This document shows positions 1 to 11,738 of a DNA stretch of 64,000 nt, piece after piece (within the stretch, counting starts at the first letter, position 1; every line of letters begins with the position of its first letter). This stretch comes from Panulirus ornatus (Eukaryota > Arthropoda > Malacostraca > Decapoda > Palinuridae). The DNA is taken from NCBI RefSeq assembly GCF_036320965.1, contig NC_092281.1, positions 9,038,892 to 9,102,891 of the forward strand. Direction: 5' to 3'. The position numbers were made by a program, and so were the translations under genes. The notes under the pieces were generated by a model that searched no databases, was not told the DNA's origin, and was given only the letters and a program-made list of their open reading frames with translations.

Positions 1-30
1 GTGGCTAATTCTCGTTTCCTCCACTGCCAG

Positions 31-97
31 TGGAGGGGAATTCAGTCTTCAAAATGACATTTTTGATCCTTTACTCCGGCTTCGGCAACTGATCTTA
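31..97 (+). CDS. Candidate small internal exon, unknown protein
   Basis: A pyrimidine-rich tract ending in cactgccag at position 30 makes a good splice acceptor, and TTA|gtaagtg at 97/98 is a near-consensus donor. Between them one frame is open: one leftover base and then 22 codons reading GGEFSLQNDIFDPLLRLRQL and two further residues. The next phase would be 0. I recognise no domain. A 67-bp stretch flanked by consensus sites arises by chance several times in a window of this size, so this rests on splice signals alone. Confidence 0.18.
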
Positions 98-762
98 GTA
101 AGTGTTGAATGCTTCAAACAAAATAGGTTCATTTACGTAATATATTTTTCACAGTAATCATTTAGGAGCAGAACTGAAATGTAAATAGGATCGATACTTA
201 TTCAGAATGTAATCTAACCTTGCTAAGAAGTAACGTAACCAATTTGGCAGCAGGATCCTCCGTGTGAAAGTCTTTAACGTTCTGGTAAAGGTTACAGTCT
301 GTTTATGGATGTAGGTAATATGTCCTGATTCTTTGGAACATATATATGTATATATTTGTGTGTGTGTATTTGTCCTGTACATTGTGCTTGCTTGCTTCCC
401 TGATTATTTATCGTCTTTAGGAAAACACACCGCGTCGTCAGGAGACAAAGCATAAATCTTGTCACCATGTCTTGCTGTCATGGTAAATTTCCATGCAGGA
501 TCTGTTGGTCCAAAACTTTACCTTAAAATGTTTCACGATCTGTCCTACCAGGCACATTGCCATCCCCCCCCCCCCAAGTCTCTCTCCCTTCCTCTCACAG
601 TCTTCCTGGAAAGCCTAATGCAAAAATGACTCGCCACAAGTTTTCATATTGCAAAACTTGTGCACTCATTACCCACGTCAGGCCAAAATGGTTCTAGGTT
701 TTATGAACTTTTTCTGGTGAGTCTTTGGCTCGTTTACATCAACATTACTGAAGGAAACATAG

Positions 763-765
<3 letters not shown>

Positions 766-811
<46 letters not shown>
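766..811. repeat. (TC)n microsatellite, 46 bp
   Basis: Perfect TC dinucleotide tract. Confidence 0.98.
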
Positions 812-814
<3 letters not shown>

Positions 815-1170
815 CATGAAGGATTTCTTTAAGTTATACATCCATCTCTTCCTCCTGGTTGTAAGTTAGGTTATTCCTATCTCTGTTTTCCTTGCGAAAT
901 ATTCCCTCCTACTTGGCGAATTTGTTACCGGATTAGATACTTCGTAATTTTGTAACCTTATTACCGATTCGCTTTTTTTTTTTGATATAATTTAACTTAC
1001 CATTTTAATGCATTAGATTTTTTCTTCCCATTTATAACTAAAGCTGTTTTGTTCTCGCTGCCTTTAAGATTAGCCTCTTTCTTTCTCTCTCTCTCTCTCA
1101 CCATCAGAGCTATTCAGTGCCAGCAGGAAACAGACACCAGCTGCAGACATCATTGTCTCGGTGATATTCC

Positions 1171-1485
1171 CAGATGGTCCCTTGATACGGACTTTGGGCC
1201 CAGTGTCCCTTTGTGGAGCCGCCAGATGGTATAGCACCATCACCATCCCTGATATCCAGGTGGTGTTCCCAGATGGTGGCCACATGCGTCGACTTCTTCC
1301 TTTCCTCCTTTTCCTTAACGCACTGGATGAAGCAGCAGCAGCACTGAAGATCATGGTATAGATGGTGTCTTCAGATCAGATGCGAATATAACTGTCGAGC
1401 TTTTCCTATGAAGCTGAGATGGACCATTAACACCAGCTGTGGTGGACATCAGAGGTCAAGTGTTATTCTCAGATGGTGGACGCAC
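1171..1485. repeat. Loose repeats of cagatggt
   Basis: The word cagatggt recurs at about 1171, 1223, 1269 and 1473, each time with similar neighbouring bases (ttcccagatggtgg). Spacing is irregular, so this is a very degenerate tandem array. Both strands are open across part of it, with no recognisable protein. Confidence 0.4.
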
Positions 1486-1674
1486 ATAGGCAGTTGATGT
1501 CATCATTTTAGTGAAGTCTTCACCTGGAATGATGTCTAGACACAATCCTTCAGCCTCGTACTCGCTTTCCTGGTAATGAAGAAGAGAATTAGATTTGTCA
1601 CATCCAGTTTCCTCAATAATGTCCAATTAAGGACGCAAATTGGATCCTTATCTCAAATTCCCATTCAAATTGAA

Positions 1675-1676
<2 letters not shown>

Positions 1677-1734
<58 letters not shown>
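1677..1734. repeat. (AT)n microsatellite
   Basis: Perfect AT tract of 58 bp. Confidence 0.98.
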
Positions 1735-1739
<5 letters not shown>

Positions 1740-2751
1740 TCGTTTATCTCTTTATTTAAACATGTCTTGGTGTGAATACCTGCATCATTCCGTATTACAC
1801 TGGATGCATACAACAAGTGTATGCATTATATCTCTCAATGTATATATGTATGCGGCATGTTGATATGAGTTGACGTATTTGGCTTGACACTTGAATTCCA
1901 TATAGTTCTTCATTCACGAATACGTATATCATTCTGTCATCATCATTACTACCATCACTCACACATATCCCTAGACAATCATGGTAGACCTCTGGTAGAT
2001 GACAGTAGCTTAATGCAAATTGTCTTGTGGTCAGGAATTTCGACCTACACGTCCATCTTAATCTTCTCTCACGAATAATGTGTCTAGACATCACATACTC
2101 GCTCTTATCCCTTCATCCAGACCTCCACATCAACATCTCTTCACCCACATTGCTCCAACCAAACCTCTCCAATCTACACCTTCTACCTGCACACCTTCGT
2201 CCACATCCACACACCCACGCCTCTCCATCCACTCTCCACCTCCGCCCCTCAGATGACATACACGCTCCAGCAGTCCTCCACTTACCACCGCCTGTCATCT
2301 CGTACATTCCACTCCCCCACTCTGGATGTAATTTCTGGGTTCGTAGTAGTTTTGCGTCAGTGCTTCGAGAGTATTTCGTCAATCAAAAACTAAAGGTTTT
2401 CTGTGTAATCCCAAAACCCGTCGTAATAATGGACACCCAGATTGGATGGTGCTTCCTGCGTTTTAAATGATCTCTTTTGTCTGGCGTTCGGAGAATCTCT
2501 CACAGGCTGTTCATGTTTTCCAAAGCCGTCCGTAGTTCGATCGTAATCAGAGGAGCCGCCTGCTGCCTGCCACGCACACTTGCCAAGGATGAGCTGTGTG
2601 TAATGATTCCAGGGAGCTGGGTCATTACTGTCGCCTCTTGTTAATGGCCAACACTCAGACCAGTAGCCAGGGCTCTGATCTGTTCTCCAATGGTAATTAT
2701 CCAACGTTAGTCTGGGTGATTATCCCAGTCAATTGAGTTAAGGGAGGGAAG

Positions 2752-2753
2752 AT

Positions 2754-2827
<74 letters not shown>

Positions 2828-2829
2828 AT
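2752..2829. repeat. Palindromic (CT)(AT)(AG) compound microsatellite
   Basis: Eleven CT units, sixteen AT units and nine AG units follow each other, with att before and aat after. The CT and AG arms are complementary and the AT core is self-complementary, so a single strand can fold into one long hairpin of nearly 80 bases. Confidence 0.95.
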
Positions 2830-2964
2830 TATGAGGGCATGTGCACACACCCACACAGGCCAGAGATAATGCCTCGCATCATATGAATATGCTTTCCTTT
2901 CTTTTCCACCTCCCACGTCTTTGTTTAAAGCCATTACGAGTCATCTGTTTAGGAGAGACAGGAC

Positions 2965-3110
2965 AAGATGGGCGCAAGGAGGGTGTGGAGGGGAGGAAGA
3001 AAGATGGTGAGAAGAGACAAAGAAAGAGAGTGGTGGAGAATGGAGGAGACGTGAGAAGCTTGAGAAGAGACAGAGAAAGGAAGAAGGAGCAAGGAAGGAA
3101 GCCAGTGATG
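2965..3110 (+). other. Purine-rich stretch
   Basis: About 145 bp of mostly A and G on the plus strand; the long minus-strand frames over it are products of this bias. Confidence 0.8.
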
Positions 3111-3919
3111 GCAGGCGACTGGTCCAGACAATGATGCCAGAAAACTGTTGCTGGCAACAATAGCAGGAAACTATTGTATGTTGACGACAGCGATGATGTG
3201 TGGTGGCTGGTCGGAACTTTATAATATGTGGTGGAGGATGATGTGTGGTGCTTGTTACTGACTGGTGCTGTGTGTTTGATGCTTGATGGGGACCGATGGT
3301 GTACATGGTGCTTGGTGGGGAATGATGGTGTGTTTGTGTGTGGTGTTTAGGGCGGTGATTGTAGCGTATGTTGCTTATGAGGACTGATGGTGTTTGTGGT
3401 GCCTGATGGGGACTGACTGTGTGAAGAGAGACTGGTAAAGAGGCTCTGATTGTACAGTCGAATATAAACAGCAACGATATCAATACTGGTGGAGACAATG
3501 TCAATCGTTGGCTGATTTACAGAGTTATAATGCAGGTCGTAAGACACTGGCTATGTTTCTTTTACGTGACCGTATAGGAAGGTATCTGTTGATATTCCCT
3601 TTGTACTTTACCTTAGTCTTGGGTTGGCTGGTGGTACATATTATTGAGCTTGTAAGAGACACCATCAACATTTTCAGTCATAACACATACACACAGAGTG
3701 GCAAAACCGTGTCGACATCACCCTCTGCTAACCTCATCTTAAATTTGCTGTCTTGTGCCTTTTTTTCAAATCCCGGGGTCAAGTCATACTCAAAGAAGCA
3801 AGAAGTCTAAGGCTAATTCAGGAACCAGAATGGCAGAACGAATGTACTGGCAACCCGACTGGTTGGTCCAGGACATAGTGGTGTGAGAAGAGTTAGAGTG
3901 AGCTCCTCATGACCCCCAG

Positions 3920-3999
3920 GGAAGCAAGACTACGTTTACTACAATGAGTCGACAGGTCAGGCCCAGTGTAGCGATGCGAGTACTGTGGAAGCTCTCCAG
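3920..3999 (+). CDS. Candidate internal exon, WW-like peptide
   Basis: An acceptor (ctcatgacccccag) ends at 3919 and a donor (ctctccag|gtgaga) begins at 4000. The 80 bases between them have an open frame of two leftover bases plus 26 codons, containing DYVYYNESTGQAQC. This resembles the middle strand of a WW domain (aromatic pair, then N-x-x-T-G and a hydrophilic turn), but the final tryptophan and proline of a WW domain are absent: a cysteine stands at the Trp position. An in-frame stop lies immediately upstream of the acceptor, so splicing is required. A second frame is open too. The WW resemblance is an inference from pattern only. Confidence 0.25.
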
Positions 4000-5331
4000 G
4001 TGAGATGAAGTTGTTAACTCTGGAGATTATGGGATGCAGATTCAGAGATGGCAACTCTCTGGACCAGAAGGGGTTAACTATTCTGTGGCCCTAATGGGGT
4101 GACTTGAGTATTTATTGGGTGCTAAGGTCACAGGTCACCTGGGGGTGAACTTGCTATTGTCCCGGAGGAGCGCGTGGATACAGGTGTGGGAGCGAGTTGA
4201 AGGGGTAAGCTAGCCCAGGACCCATCGTTATCAGCAAGAGTTACACGTATCTCGTACACTAGATAGTGGTACGAGGCTCATGGTTGTATTATCTGACAAT
4301 GTTCTCTATGTAAGACAGCAGCAAAGAAACGTACATAACATTTCCATCTTACTCTAAGTATTCTCGTAAACAAAGAGGATATTCCTCACCACTGATCGTT
4401 TTGATTGCATTACATGCATCAATACGCATCTCGTGTTGAGCTTTCAACCTCGTATTTGATGATGAGGGACTTAGTAAACAACGAGTAAGATGCCGTTCAG
4501 TACAGCTGCGTGTGTTGATATTTTCTTAATCTTTTGCTGCAATTTCTCCTCCTGACGTTTTCTCAAACTTACTGACGAACACTCATTCCAATTCTTAGCC
4601 ATTTTTTTCCTCAGAATTCCATACAAACTCCCTCCACTACTTTTCCTGAGTCTGCAAGGTCAGCACCATATATTACCCTTACCATCTCCCTGTCTCTTAA
4701 CCATCCCACATCTTATATATACTCCGGTAAAAGTTTGTTACAGTAACCCCTTTAAGCACTTGAACCTCACATGTTCTTTCCATATTTATGCGCTTGACAA
4801 AGAAAATAGTTTTTCCTTAATACAATCTCCAGCACTGCCTTACGTAAGTGTCTCAGTTCTGTTGTCTTACGTTTTCAGCAATGGTTTATATAAGTGTCTT
4901 GAGGCAAAGTCACTTGTACATATCTTCCCAAGCCTGGCCATTTCTATTCAAGGTGACTCAATAATTTATCACTTTCTTTTTATCTTTTATTTCGATTCGT
5001 TTTTTCTTAATTTTCTAAAACTTCTTTCCATCCTTTTTTTTTTTGTTTTTTTTTCGCTGCTTTGGTACAGAACACATGTGTGCTCGTTATATCATGATTC
5101 CAGTACTTGGTGTGAGAATCAGACATTTGTCTCTAATAATTCCAAATCAATGATATTGTAAGACATCCAGTCATTCACCGTAAATGTCTGGAATTCAGAA
5201 ACATGGGGAAAAGTTGCTGCAATATAGCAATTTGCTTTCTAAATCGGACCCTTTCCTAGGCATTCCATCATCATTACATTATCTTGTGATAGTATACCTA
5301 TCTAAGTATGCATATCTATCTATCTATCAGT
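4000..5331. other. No gene seen
   Basis: Unique, AT-rich sequence with T-runs. On the minus strand a gtaagt donor-like site occurs near 4573, after a short Lys/Gln-rich open frame (about 4470-4650), but no acceptor or family supports an exon. Confidence 0.5.
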
Positions 5332-5538
5332 CTACCTTTCTATTAATAGAAAATTATAGTGAAAAACTGAATCATAGAAAACTAAATGTCGTAAGTTATC
5401 CGGAGCTCTCCTGGGGGACAGTCCAATTCCCATTCTCTTCCCTCCGGGGGGACTTTCCTCTCTGAGTGGACGCCTTGGGGGAAATCCAGTAGGATCTTCC
5501 TGTGATTCATCGTCCATCAGCACGTGGAGCAGCAAGGC
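5332..5538 (-). CDS. Candidate terminal exon, unknown protein
   Basis: On the minus strand the acceptor gttataatgcag is followed by an open frame of 68 codons to a TAG at 5332. The peptide begins ALLLHVLMDDESQEDPTG and continues with a proline-, arginine- and glycine-rich part (FPPRRPLREESPPGGKRMG). Composition over 5400-5538 is more GC-rich and protein-like than its surroundings, but the last 20 codons become AT-rich. An internal donor cannot be excluded. No family is recognised, and the neighbouring (TA)n tract at 5642-5715 gives no context. Confidence 0.2.
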   Translation of the reverse strand, partial: ALLLHVLMDDESQEDPTGFPPRRPLREESPPGGKRMGIGLSPRRAPDNLRHLVFYDSVFHYNFLLIER

Positions 5539-5640
5539 CTGCATTATAACCCTCCTGGCTACCGTATTCGAATTGGGAATAGTCGAACGTGAGCAGTGCA
5601 AAGGCGATCAGTAGAGTTCGAACCAAATACTTAGAGAACA

Positions 5641-5641
<1 letters not shown>

Positions 5642-5715
<74 letters not shown>
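5642..5715. repeat. (TA)n microsatellite, 74 bp
   Basis: Perfect TA tract. Confidence 0.98.
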
Positions 5716-5719
<4 letters not shown>

Positions 5720-8699
5720 CACAATCTCTTAAAGATAAAGATCTTCACTTCAAAAGTGTGCTCAAAAACGAATGCCTTTTTTTTATTCTCTAGATGGCCA
5801 GTGATTTGCACTGAGCGACAGTGAAAAATGCTGGAGGGAAAATGCTCTGGCGATCAAAAGAAAAAGAATTATTCGGACTTCATCCGATGAATGAAGGGAT
5901 GAGTGAAAGACGGGAGAGCAAAAAGTAATTTTTTTTTTTATTCGTTATCTGGTACTGGGTGGGGGAGAACAGATGCAAGAGACAAAATGAGTGACGGTAG
6001 AAACGGAAAGTGAATAAGGAGAGATGTATACCGGTTGAAAGACGAGATGGTGAGGAGAGATGTTTACTGAGTGGGAGAGGCAGGATGGTGAGGAGGAGAT
6101 GGTTAGTGAAAGGAAGAGACAAGATGGTAATGAGAGAGAGAGAGAGAATGGGAAAGACGGAAGGAGAGACGGGATGTGAAGCAAAAAGTGAGAGAGATAG
6201 AGAGTTTACGAAAAAAAACTCATACTCTGAGCAAGACAAAAAAAGAACATGAAATCACACAGGACACGTAGAGGAAGTGAAAACAAACGAAGCGAATTAA
6301 TTGCATAGAAAGAATAAACTGAAGATTCCAAACTTAAGAACAAAGGCAACAAGAGGTGACAATTATTGTTTAAAAAAACTAAAGATCTCATTTTACGGTT
6401 GAAACTCATCCTGCCCTCATTAAGTGAATTATACGAACAAATGAATGATAATAATATCCTAATGGGATTCTAATTGATATGGAGTTTGTTTCATCTCAGA
6501 AAATAACACACGTAGCCCTTCATCGGTGGACATTTTCTCACTAGACGTATCTGATTGAGGTTTTCCCAGAGTTGGCAAAATTCTCTGGATAAACTGATGC
6601 TGTGAGAGGGTCACAGAGCGTCCAGGAGTCCAGAACTCTCATATTTTCCTGGAAGAGGTTAAAGCTTAATAGAGAGAAAACGCGAGTTACAATAGACGGA
6701 AGATAGAGGCAGTGAACGTTAAACGAGACGGATGAATGAAGGCGATGGAGAGAATGAGAATTTTGAAATGACTTTGATTTTAAACTCTCGATATATGGGT
6801 TGATTGAACTGCGAGATAAGGTCAAGGTGGTCGGCATAAGTTAAAGAGATAAGACCGACAGAGAATAGGAAAGGAAGAAGAGGTTAGGAATATCACTGAA
6901 TTTAAAAGATAATTGAGGGTTTTGTGGTTGAAGAATGGAGAAAAGTAAGAACGACACTGATGATTAAGTGGACTTTATGGAGATATTGGAGGAAAAAGGG
7001 AAGGCAGTAGAGTGTAGGGCTGTCAGGTACGGCTAAATGACTGTTCCAGTTCTTAAAGTGATTGGGGACTGTCTTGACATGAAGTGGAGGAATGGTTGTT
7101 ACAGAGATGGAAGAATGCCTGCTACAGAGATGGATGAATGGTTGCTACAGCCATAAGAGAGCGAACACTGAAAAGTCGGCAAATGACTGAGGCTCCATAG
7201 GAAAGCCTGTCAGAGATGAGGATGTAGAGAGATGTGGCCCAGTCTATTGGTATGCCATATCAGTCTTCCGTAATAACTAGGAATAAAACCTGGGTCCACA
7301 GTGAAGGAGTGACGCTGGTATAATGTGAGCACTAGAGACGGACTGTGTGGAGGAAGACTCTGTTCTTGGGTGATGAGGAGGGTAAGAAATCGCAAAGAGA
7401 GAGAGGAAGAGAGTGGCTCGACTGAAAAACGAAGACATGGGTTTGAATACGGGAAGGACTCACGTTCATGACATAACGAAGGGAGTGAAAATAAGTGAGA
7501 AGATTCAGCTCATCGTGGTGCATAGAGAGGAGTGTAACAGTCAGTTGGATCGTAGGAATTTGGAGAGACAGGCTCTGATTGGCTACAGCGGACTAGATGA
7601 AGACATATGGGTTGTGACTGGATTTCGAGATATGTCCTAATTGGTTAGAGATAACTGTCGACTGAATTCAGTCATGGGTCCGGATGGGACAGATTCGCCC
7701 TTCTTTCTAGATCCAGAGAGACTGGTCCTGATTGGGTAACTTTTACGAGTTGGCCACGAATATCTATACATATCTATTCATCTATCGATCTGTCTATCTT
7801 TCTATGGGATTATCTTAAACACAAATATCATAATGAAATGTCTTTCATAACGAGTGTGACGTACGTATATACAAATCCAAAGAAGCCTGACAGACAGGAG
7901 ACCGACTCTGCAACTGACTTCTTGTACCAGTGGAATTGGCAAGTTTTCCTCAGGTGTCTGGGATGTAAAATTAAACAAAACATTGAGCTGCAGTGAATAT
8001 CCTTCGTCGGTGTATGAAAAACCTGTAAAAAGAAAGTTTCTTTCTATTGTTTCACATTTCTTGGTTCTGTTTCTCTTTTCCCCTTGAGATGTCATTAACT
8101 TTCCCCAGCGTATACGAAACAGAAATGTTCACTCTCCAGCATGTGTCAAGAGTCCTCGTGAGTTTCTCTGCCTCTTTATACGTTTTCCTTCAATTACCTC
8201 ACACTTACGAGTTCACTTCCTCGCCCATGGGAATACCTAAACACATACGCTTGTTTACGACTTAAAAGTTTTGAAAAGACGTCATTTATCTTTACCCTAA
8301 CATATTCACTCGTCGTATTTTATATCTTCATAAATGATGCGAAGAAAAGAATGAAATGAAAAACTTTATTTCTCATCAGCCAGGACTCGGACGGTAGAAG
8401 TAAAAAAAAACAAAAAAAAAACAAAAATTATAAATACAAGACAAACGCAGGATTCTAAAACTTCAACTATCGCGCCTTGCCAGTTTAGGAAAAGTCCTCT
8501 TTTTTTTTTTTTTCTTTTCATTTCAGATGGAAAGCAAACAAAAACATTCAACTGTGCCACTTACTGGAATGAAACACAAACACAACTAATTCTTTGGTTC
8601 AATTACTGGAATGGGAGAAAGTTGTGAACCAGCAGCCATTGTCTCCCATCTCTCCTCTCCACATTCAACGACGACACCAACCAGTCACCACCTTTAGGA
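5716..8699. other. No gene seen; partly purine-rich
   Basis: 5880-6260 is purine-rich on the plus strand with short GA runs. The remainder is ordinary AT-rich sequence with a small TCTA-like tract near 7770-7800. Open frames here are short and lack splice or start support. Confidence 0.5.
7090..7150. repeat. 23-bp tandem repeat, 2.7 copies
   Basis: Units begin at 7090, 7113 and 7136 with gaatg and contain ctacagagatgg; they differ at a few positions. Confidence 0.8.
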
Positions 8700-8935
8700 G
8701 GAGATAGAAGGAAAGAGTAAAGGGAGCCTTCAAGATAATGGTGCTGAACATTCTGGAGGGTGAGCCTCGTGCGTTCGATAGAAAGAATTGGATCAATGTG
8801 GTATATAGGGGACGATGTGCTGTCATTGGCTTGAACCAGTGTGCATGAAATGGTCATGGTAAAACATGAAATGATCTTGGTTTGCTTGTGGATGATAGAT
8901 TTTGGTCGCAGTGCATTATCCAAATGGTTCATACG
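8700..8935 (+). mobile_element. Worn RTE-type 3' end, second copy
   Basis: A diverged relative of the element at 26.8-28.3 kb lies here in plus orientation. Translating from 8741 gives LNILEGEPRAFDRKNW and VVYRGRCAVIGLNQ, which line up with LNMQEGERRARNRENW and VVYRGRRAVNGLNQ of the other copy, and the stop codon at 8846-8848 falls at the homologous position. The next roughly 85 bp also match the other element's 3' untranslated tail, including a shared gcagtgcatta-like stretch. Only the last 45 or so codons and the start of the tail are recognisable. Similarity fades on both sides, so the copy is older than the one at 27 kb or was very short from the outset. Confidence 0.75.
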
Positions 8936-9109
8936 CACACACGATCGCACGCTTGCGTACATACGTGTCAAAGCACACATGAACAAATGCAATTTGCATC
9001 TACAGACATACATGAACAGTAAGATACATACAGGAACGCAATGTAAAACTAAGCAACTCATACTGTATTTCGCACACTGTATGTTTTCATTATATATATG
9101 GACACTCCA

Positions 9110-9600
9110 TTATCCTCTCTTCATTTCCCTCCTGTTTCATGTACTTTATCCCTCTTTTTCCATCTTCTCCTCTTTCATTTGCCTCCTTTTCGCCTCTCTT
9201 CTTTCACCCACTAACATGTCCACCCTTCCCATCCTCCTTCAAGCTGACCTTCTCCCTCTTCCACTATCTCCAGTCTATACTGACACCCCGTGCATTCGTG
9301 TCTCATCTTCATCTATATAGATTTAGGCGTCTGGGTTGCTTTTACCGTCCACCAGTATACAACTCCCTCATATACCATAACATCTATTACCTCTCCTTTC
9401 CCATCCTCTTCTCTTGCCCCTTCCCTTACCACTAGTTCTTTTCCACATCCTCCTGTTCCTTTTTATCCTCTTTCGCCACCACCACCACTCATCATTCCTA
9501 CACCAGTTCCATTTTTTTTTTCTTTTTTTGTACCAACACTTGAGCCCCAAACGTTCTTTGAAGTCCCCCCCCTTTCAACACAGGCATTTAATCTTGCTGA
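9110..9600. other. Pyrimidine-rich stretch
   Basis: The plus strand is mostly C and T, opening several overlapping Ser/Pro/Leu/Phe frames that are products of composition. Confidence 0.75.
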
Positions 9601-9639
9601 ATAGATTTGTGCTTTCCTTTGGACGACCTGGAGTTTGGC

Positions 9640-9990
9640 TCGGGTTAGGCTATGGGTATTCTCGGGTCGCACCCATGTTGGGTTAGGCTCAGGCTATTCA
9701 GAAGTGGGCTAGGTTCGAGTTTATATACAGTCGAGAAAAAACGCTGGGGCAAATCTGAAACTAGATTGGGGTTTAAGTTTGGTTGGGCGTCTCTGAAAAT
9801 ATGGTTAGACTTGATTATGGATAAGGGTGGACCTCAGTTAGTGTGGCTAACTCTGGGATTCAGCTGAAGCTGGTCTGAAATATCTCAGGCTAAGCTTTGA
9901 TTAAGCTGAAGTCCGTCGGATTACGATGCTAAAGGATAATAGTTAGGTTAAGCTGAAGTTCATGAAGCTGGCCTGTAAGTGAATTAAGTT
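9640..9990. repeat. Degenerate ggttaggct / ttaagctgaag repeats
   Basis: Short words such as ggttaggct, ggctaggttcg and ttaagctgaagt recur at irregular distances over about 350 bp, for example near 9901 and 9946. It looks like an old, decayed tandem array. The TTAGG words are isolated and not a telomeric tract. Confidence 0.45.
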
Positions 9991-10092
9991 TCAGTGTGAT
10001 ACTGAGTTGAGAAAATTGTATATCAAAGTAGATTTCGAGTGTGAGATATAGTTGGGAATCCATTTGAACTGTGAGGAACATAATGATAACCC

Positions 10093-10320
10093 GAGGCTCC
10101 AGTTAGATCGAGAGAATAATGATTCAATAGATGGAAAGAATCGTGTATTGATCTACCTGAGGCTCCAGTTACGTACCGGGGGGCCATAATGTTTTACTGG
10201 AGGTTCCAGATACGTAGCGCGAGGCATTATTATGTAAGCAAGGCTCCAGTTAGACAGTAAGAGGCACAATTATTTAACTAAGGCTCCAGTTAGGTAGTGC
10301 GAGGCATAACGAATTAAATT
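10093..10320. repeat. 40-bp minisatellite, about 5 copies
   Basis: Units start with aggctccagtta or a variant at 10094, 10160, 10201, 10241 and 10281. The last three spacings are 40-41 bp. The first unit is separated by a longer diverged stretch. Each unit carries a gcgaggca(t/c)aa block. Confidence 0.85.
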
Positions 10321-10943
10321 AACTTCAGAATAGCTGAAAATATAATCGTGGCCGATGATTAATCAGGAGTGACTAAAATGGCTGCAATTAATTAGAATTT
10401 TTACCCAACTACCAACACGGCGCTCTCATCATTACAGCATTAAAAGTATCGAGTATCTTTATATTTTCGATATAAATTTTCTATTTTTCACACATTTTGT
10501 AAAGTTGTCTTCATATTTTGAACAGTCATATACCACGAATGACAGTTTAAATCTTTTTCCATTATTTCTTTTTTTGAATATAACTAACATTAGAACCAAC
10601 CTGTTGCCTCAATATGACCAGGAATGTTTTTTACACTCAAGTTTCTTTGCATAAGACATCCTTAGAATCCGGCTCGCTAACTTAACGTGAGATTTCTCTT
10701 TTTTAGAATGCCCGTAACTCCTACTACACTTCTTTTCAAAGGTTTTACAAAAGTATTCTCAAAACCCGGACGACTTATTGTTGTGGGTTGCTGGAATGTA
10801 TCTAAAATCTGGTGCACTTTTTTACGTAGGCTTTAAGAGTATCCTGTGAATTCGGAACAATAATTTTCGTGGTCATTAGTATCATCGCGTAAATCTACTA
10901 CAGACTTATGATTGACTTCTACGTTATCTACGCATATCTACCC

Positions 10944-10946
<3 letters not shown>
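10321..10946. other. AT-rich, nothing seen
   Basis: No repeat, ORF or splice-flanked candidate above background. Confidence 0.6.
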
Positions 10947-11000
<54 letters not shown>

Positions 11001-11001
11001 C

Positions 11002-11060
<59 letters not shown>

Positions 11061-11083
11061 CAGACAGAGAGAGAGAGAGAGAG
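10947..11083. repeat. (GA)n array with 60-bp higher-order period
   Basis: A GA tract is interrupted by ggcagaca at 10999-11006 and again at 11059-11066, exactly 60 bp apart. Confidence 0.97.
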
Positions 11084-11198
11084 GCGCTTCGCCCACACGC
11101 GCGACCCATCAACCAGCGAAAGATTCCGGGAGGATTTTCCTGCCATAGTTCTGTTACGACGAAGACTCGGACGCCATTAACAGCCCATCTCGCTGGGA

Positions 11199-11738
11199 GT
11201 GAAAACCTCAACCGCTGTCGAGTTATCTCGAGGGTCACATTGGCCTCGACTTCGTCTCTGCGATTTTCCGCTGGAAGCCTCTCCACGTATCAGGGGCGAC
11301 ACCCCACCACGAAAACACAATACACAGTGTCTTGTCAATGTTGCTTCATCAACATTAATAAGACATCGAAGAGAGAAACAGTACCCAAGTCTCGAACCTT
11401 CCCTTTGTCTCCCTCTTCTTGGAATGTCGCTGTTGTTAACCTGGGAGCGAAGAACCGACCAATCTCCCGGTGAGGCTAGACAGCCTCCTCCTCAATACCG
11501 TCTTCAAGTATGGCTCAAGGATTCCCTCAAGAGAAGTGTTGGAAGCCTTAAGGTGCAAAAAAAAAGGGGGAAGCGACTGATGATCAAGAGCTTCGATCCT
11601 GCTTGCAGGTTTCCCTCGGGGATAAGAGTCGCTTTTATCACCATGTGGTTGTGGCCAGCACTCAGGACGTCGCTCTGACGACCCATACCGTGAGGACTGG
11701 TGCAGCTCACCGACCAAGATAGACTCGTTCTCTTTCAT
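11199..11738. other. GC-richer stretch with overlapping open frames
   Basis: This stretch follows the long (GA)n array at 10.95-11.08 kb and is visibly richer in G and C than its flanks. It is open on both strands: a plus frame from 11199 to 11678 (159 codons, non-ATG start) and a minus frame from 11738 to 11436 beginning with ATG and MKENESILVGEL. On the minus strand a donor (GGTCG|gtgagc) occurs near 11713. Neither translation shows a domain or motif that I know. The stretch could hold an exon, but which strand cannot be decided from composition. Confidence 0.2.

Noticed and set aside
1576..1863. Tyr-Ile repeat ORFs over TA tracts, also at 5.6, 13.2, 16.2, 28.4, 31.8, 35.7, 52.1, 53.9 and 55.6 kb
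   Set aside because: Direct products of (TA)n translation.
8603..9061. 152-codon minus-strand ORF and 159-codon plus-strand ORF at 8.6-9.3 kb
   Set aside because: The minus ORF runs antisense to the worn RTE fragment, whose coding strand is plus, and the plus ORF is carried by a pyrimidine-rich stretch; neither has splice or domain support.
9640..9720. TTAGG words suggesting an arthropod telomeric tract
   Set aside because: The words are single and irregularly spaced; no run of TTAGG units exists.
10908..11180. Arg-Glu and Ser-Leu repeat ORFs over GA tracts, also at 18.8, 41.0, 54.8 and 60.0 kb
   Set aside because: Direct products of (GA)n/(TC)n translation.
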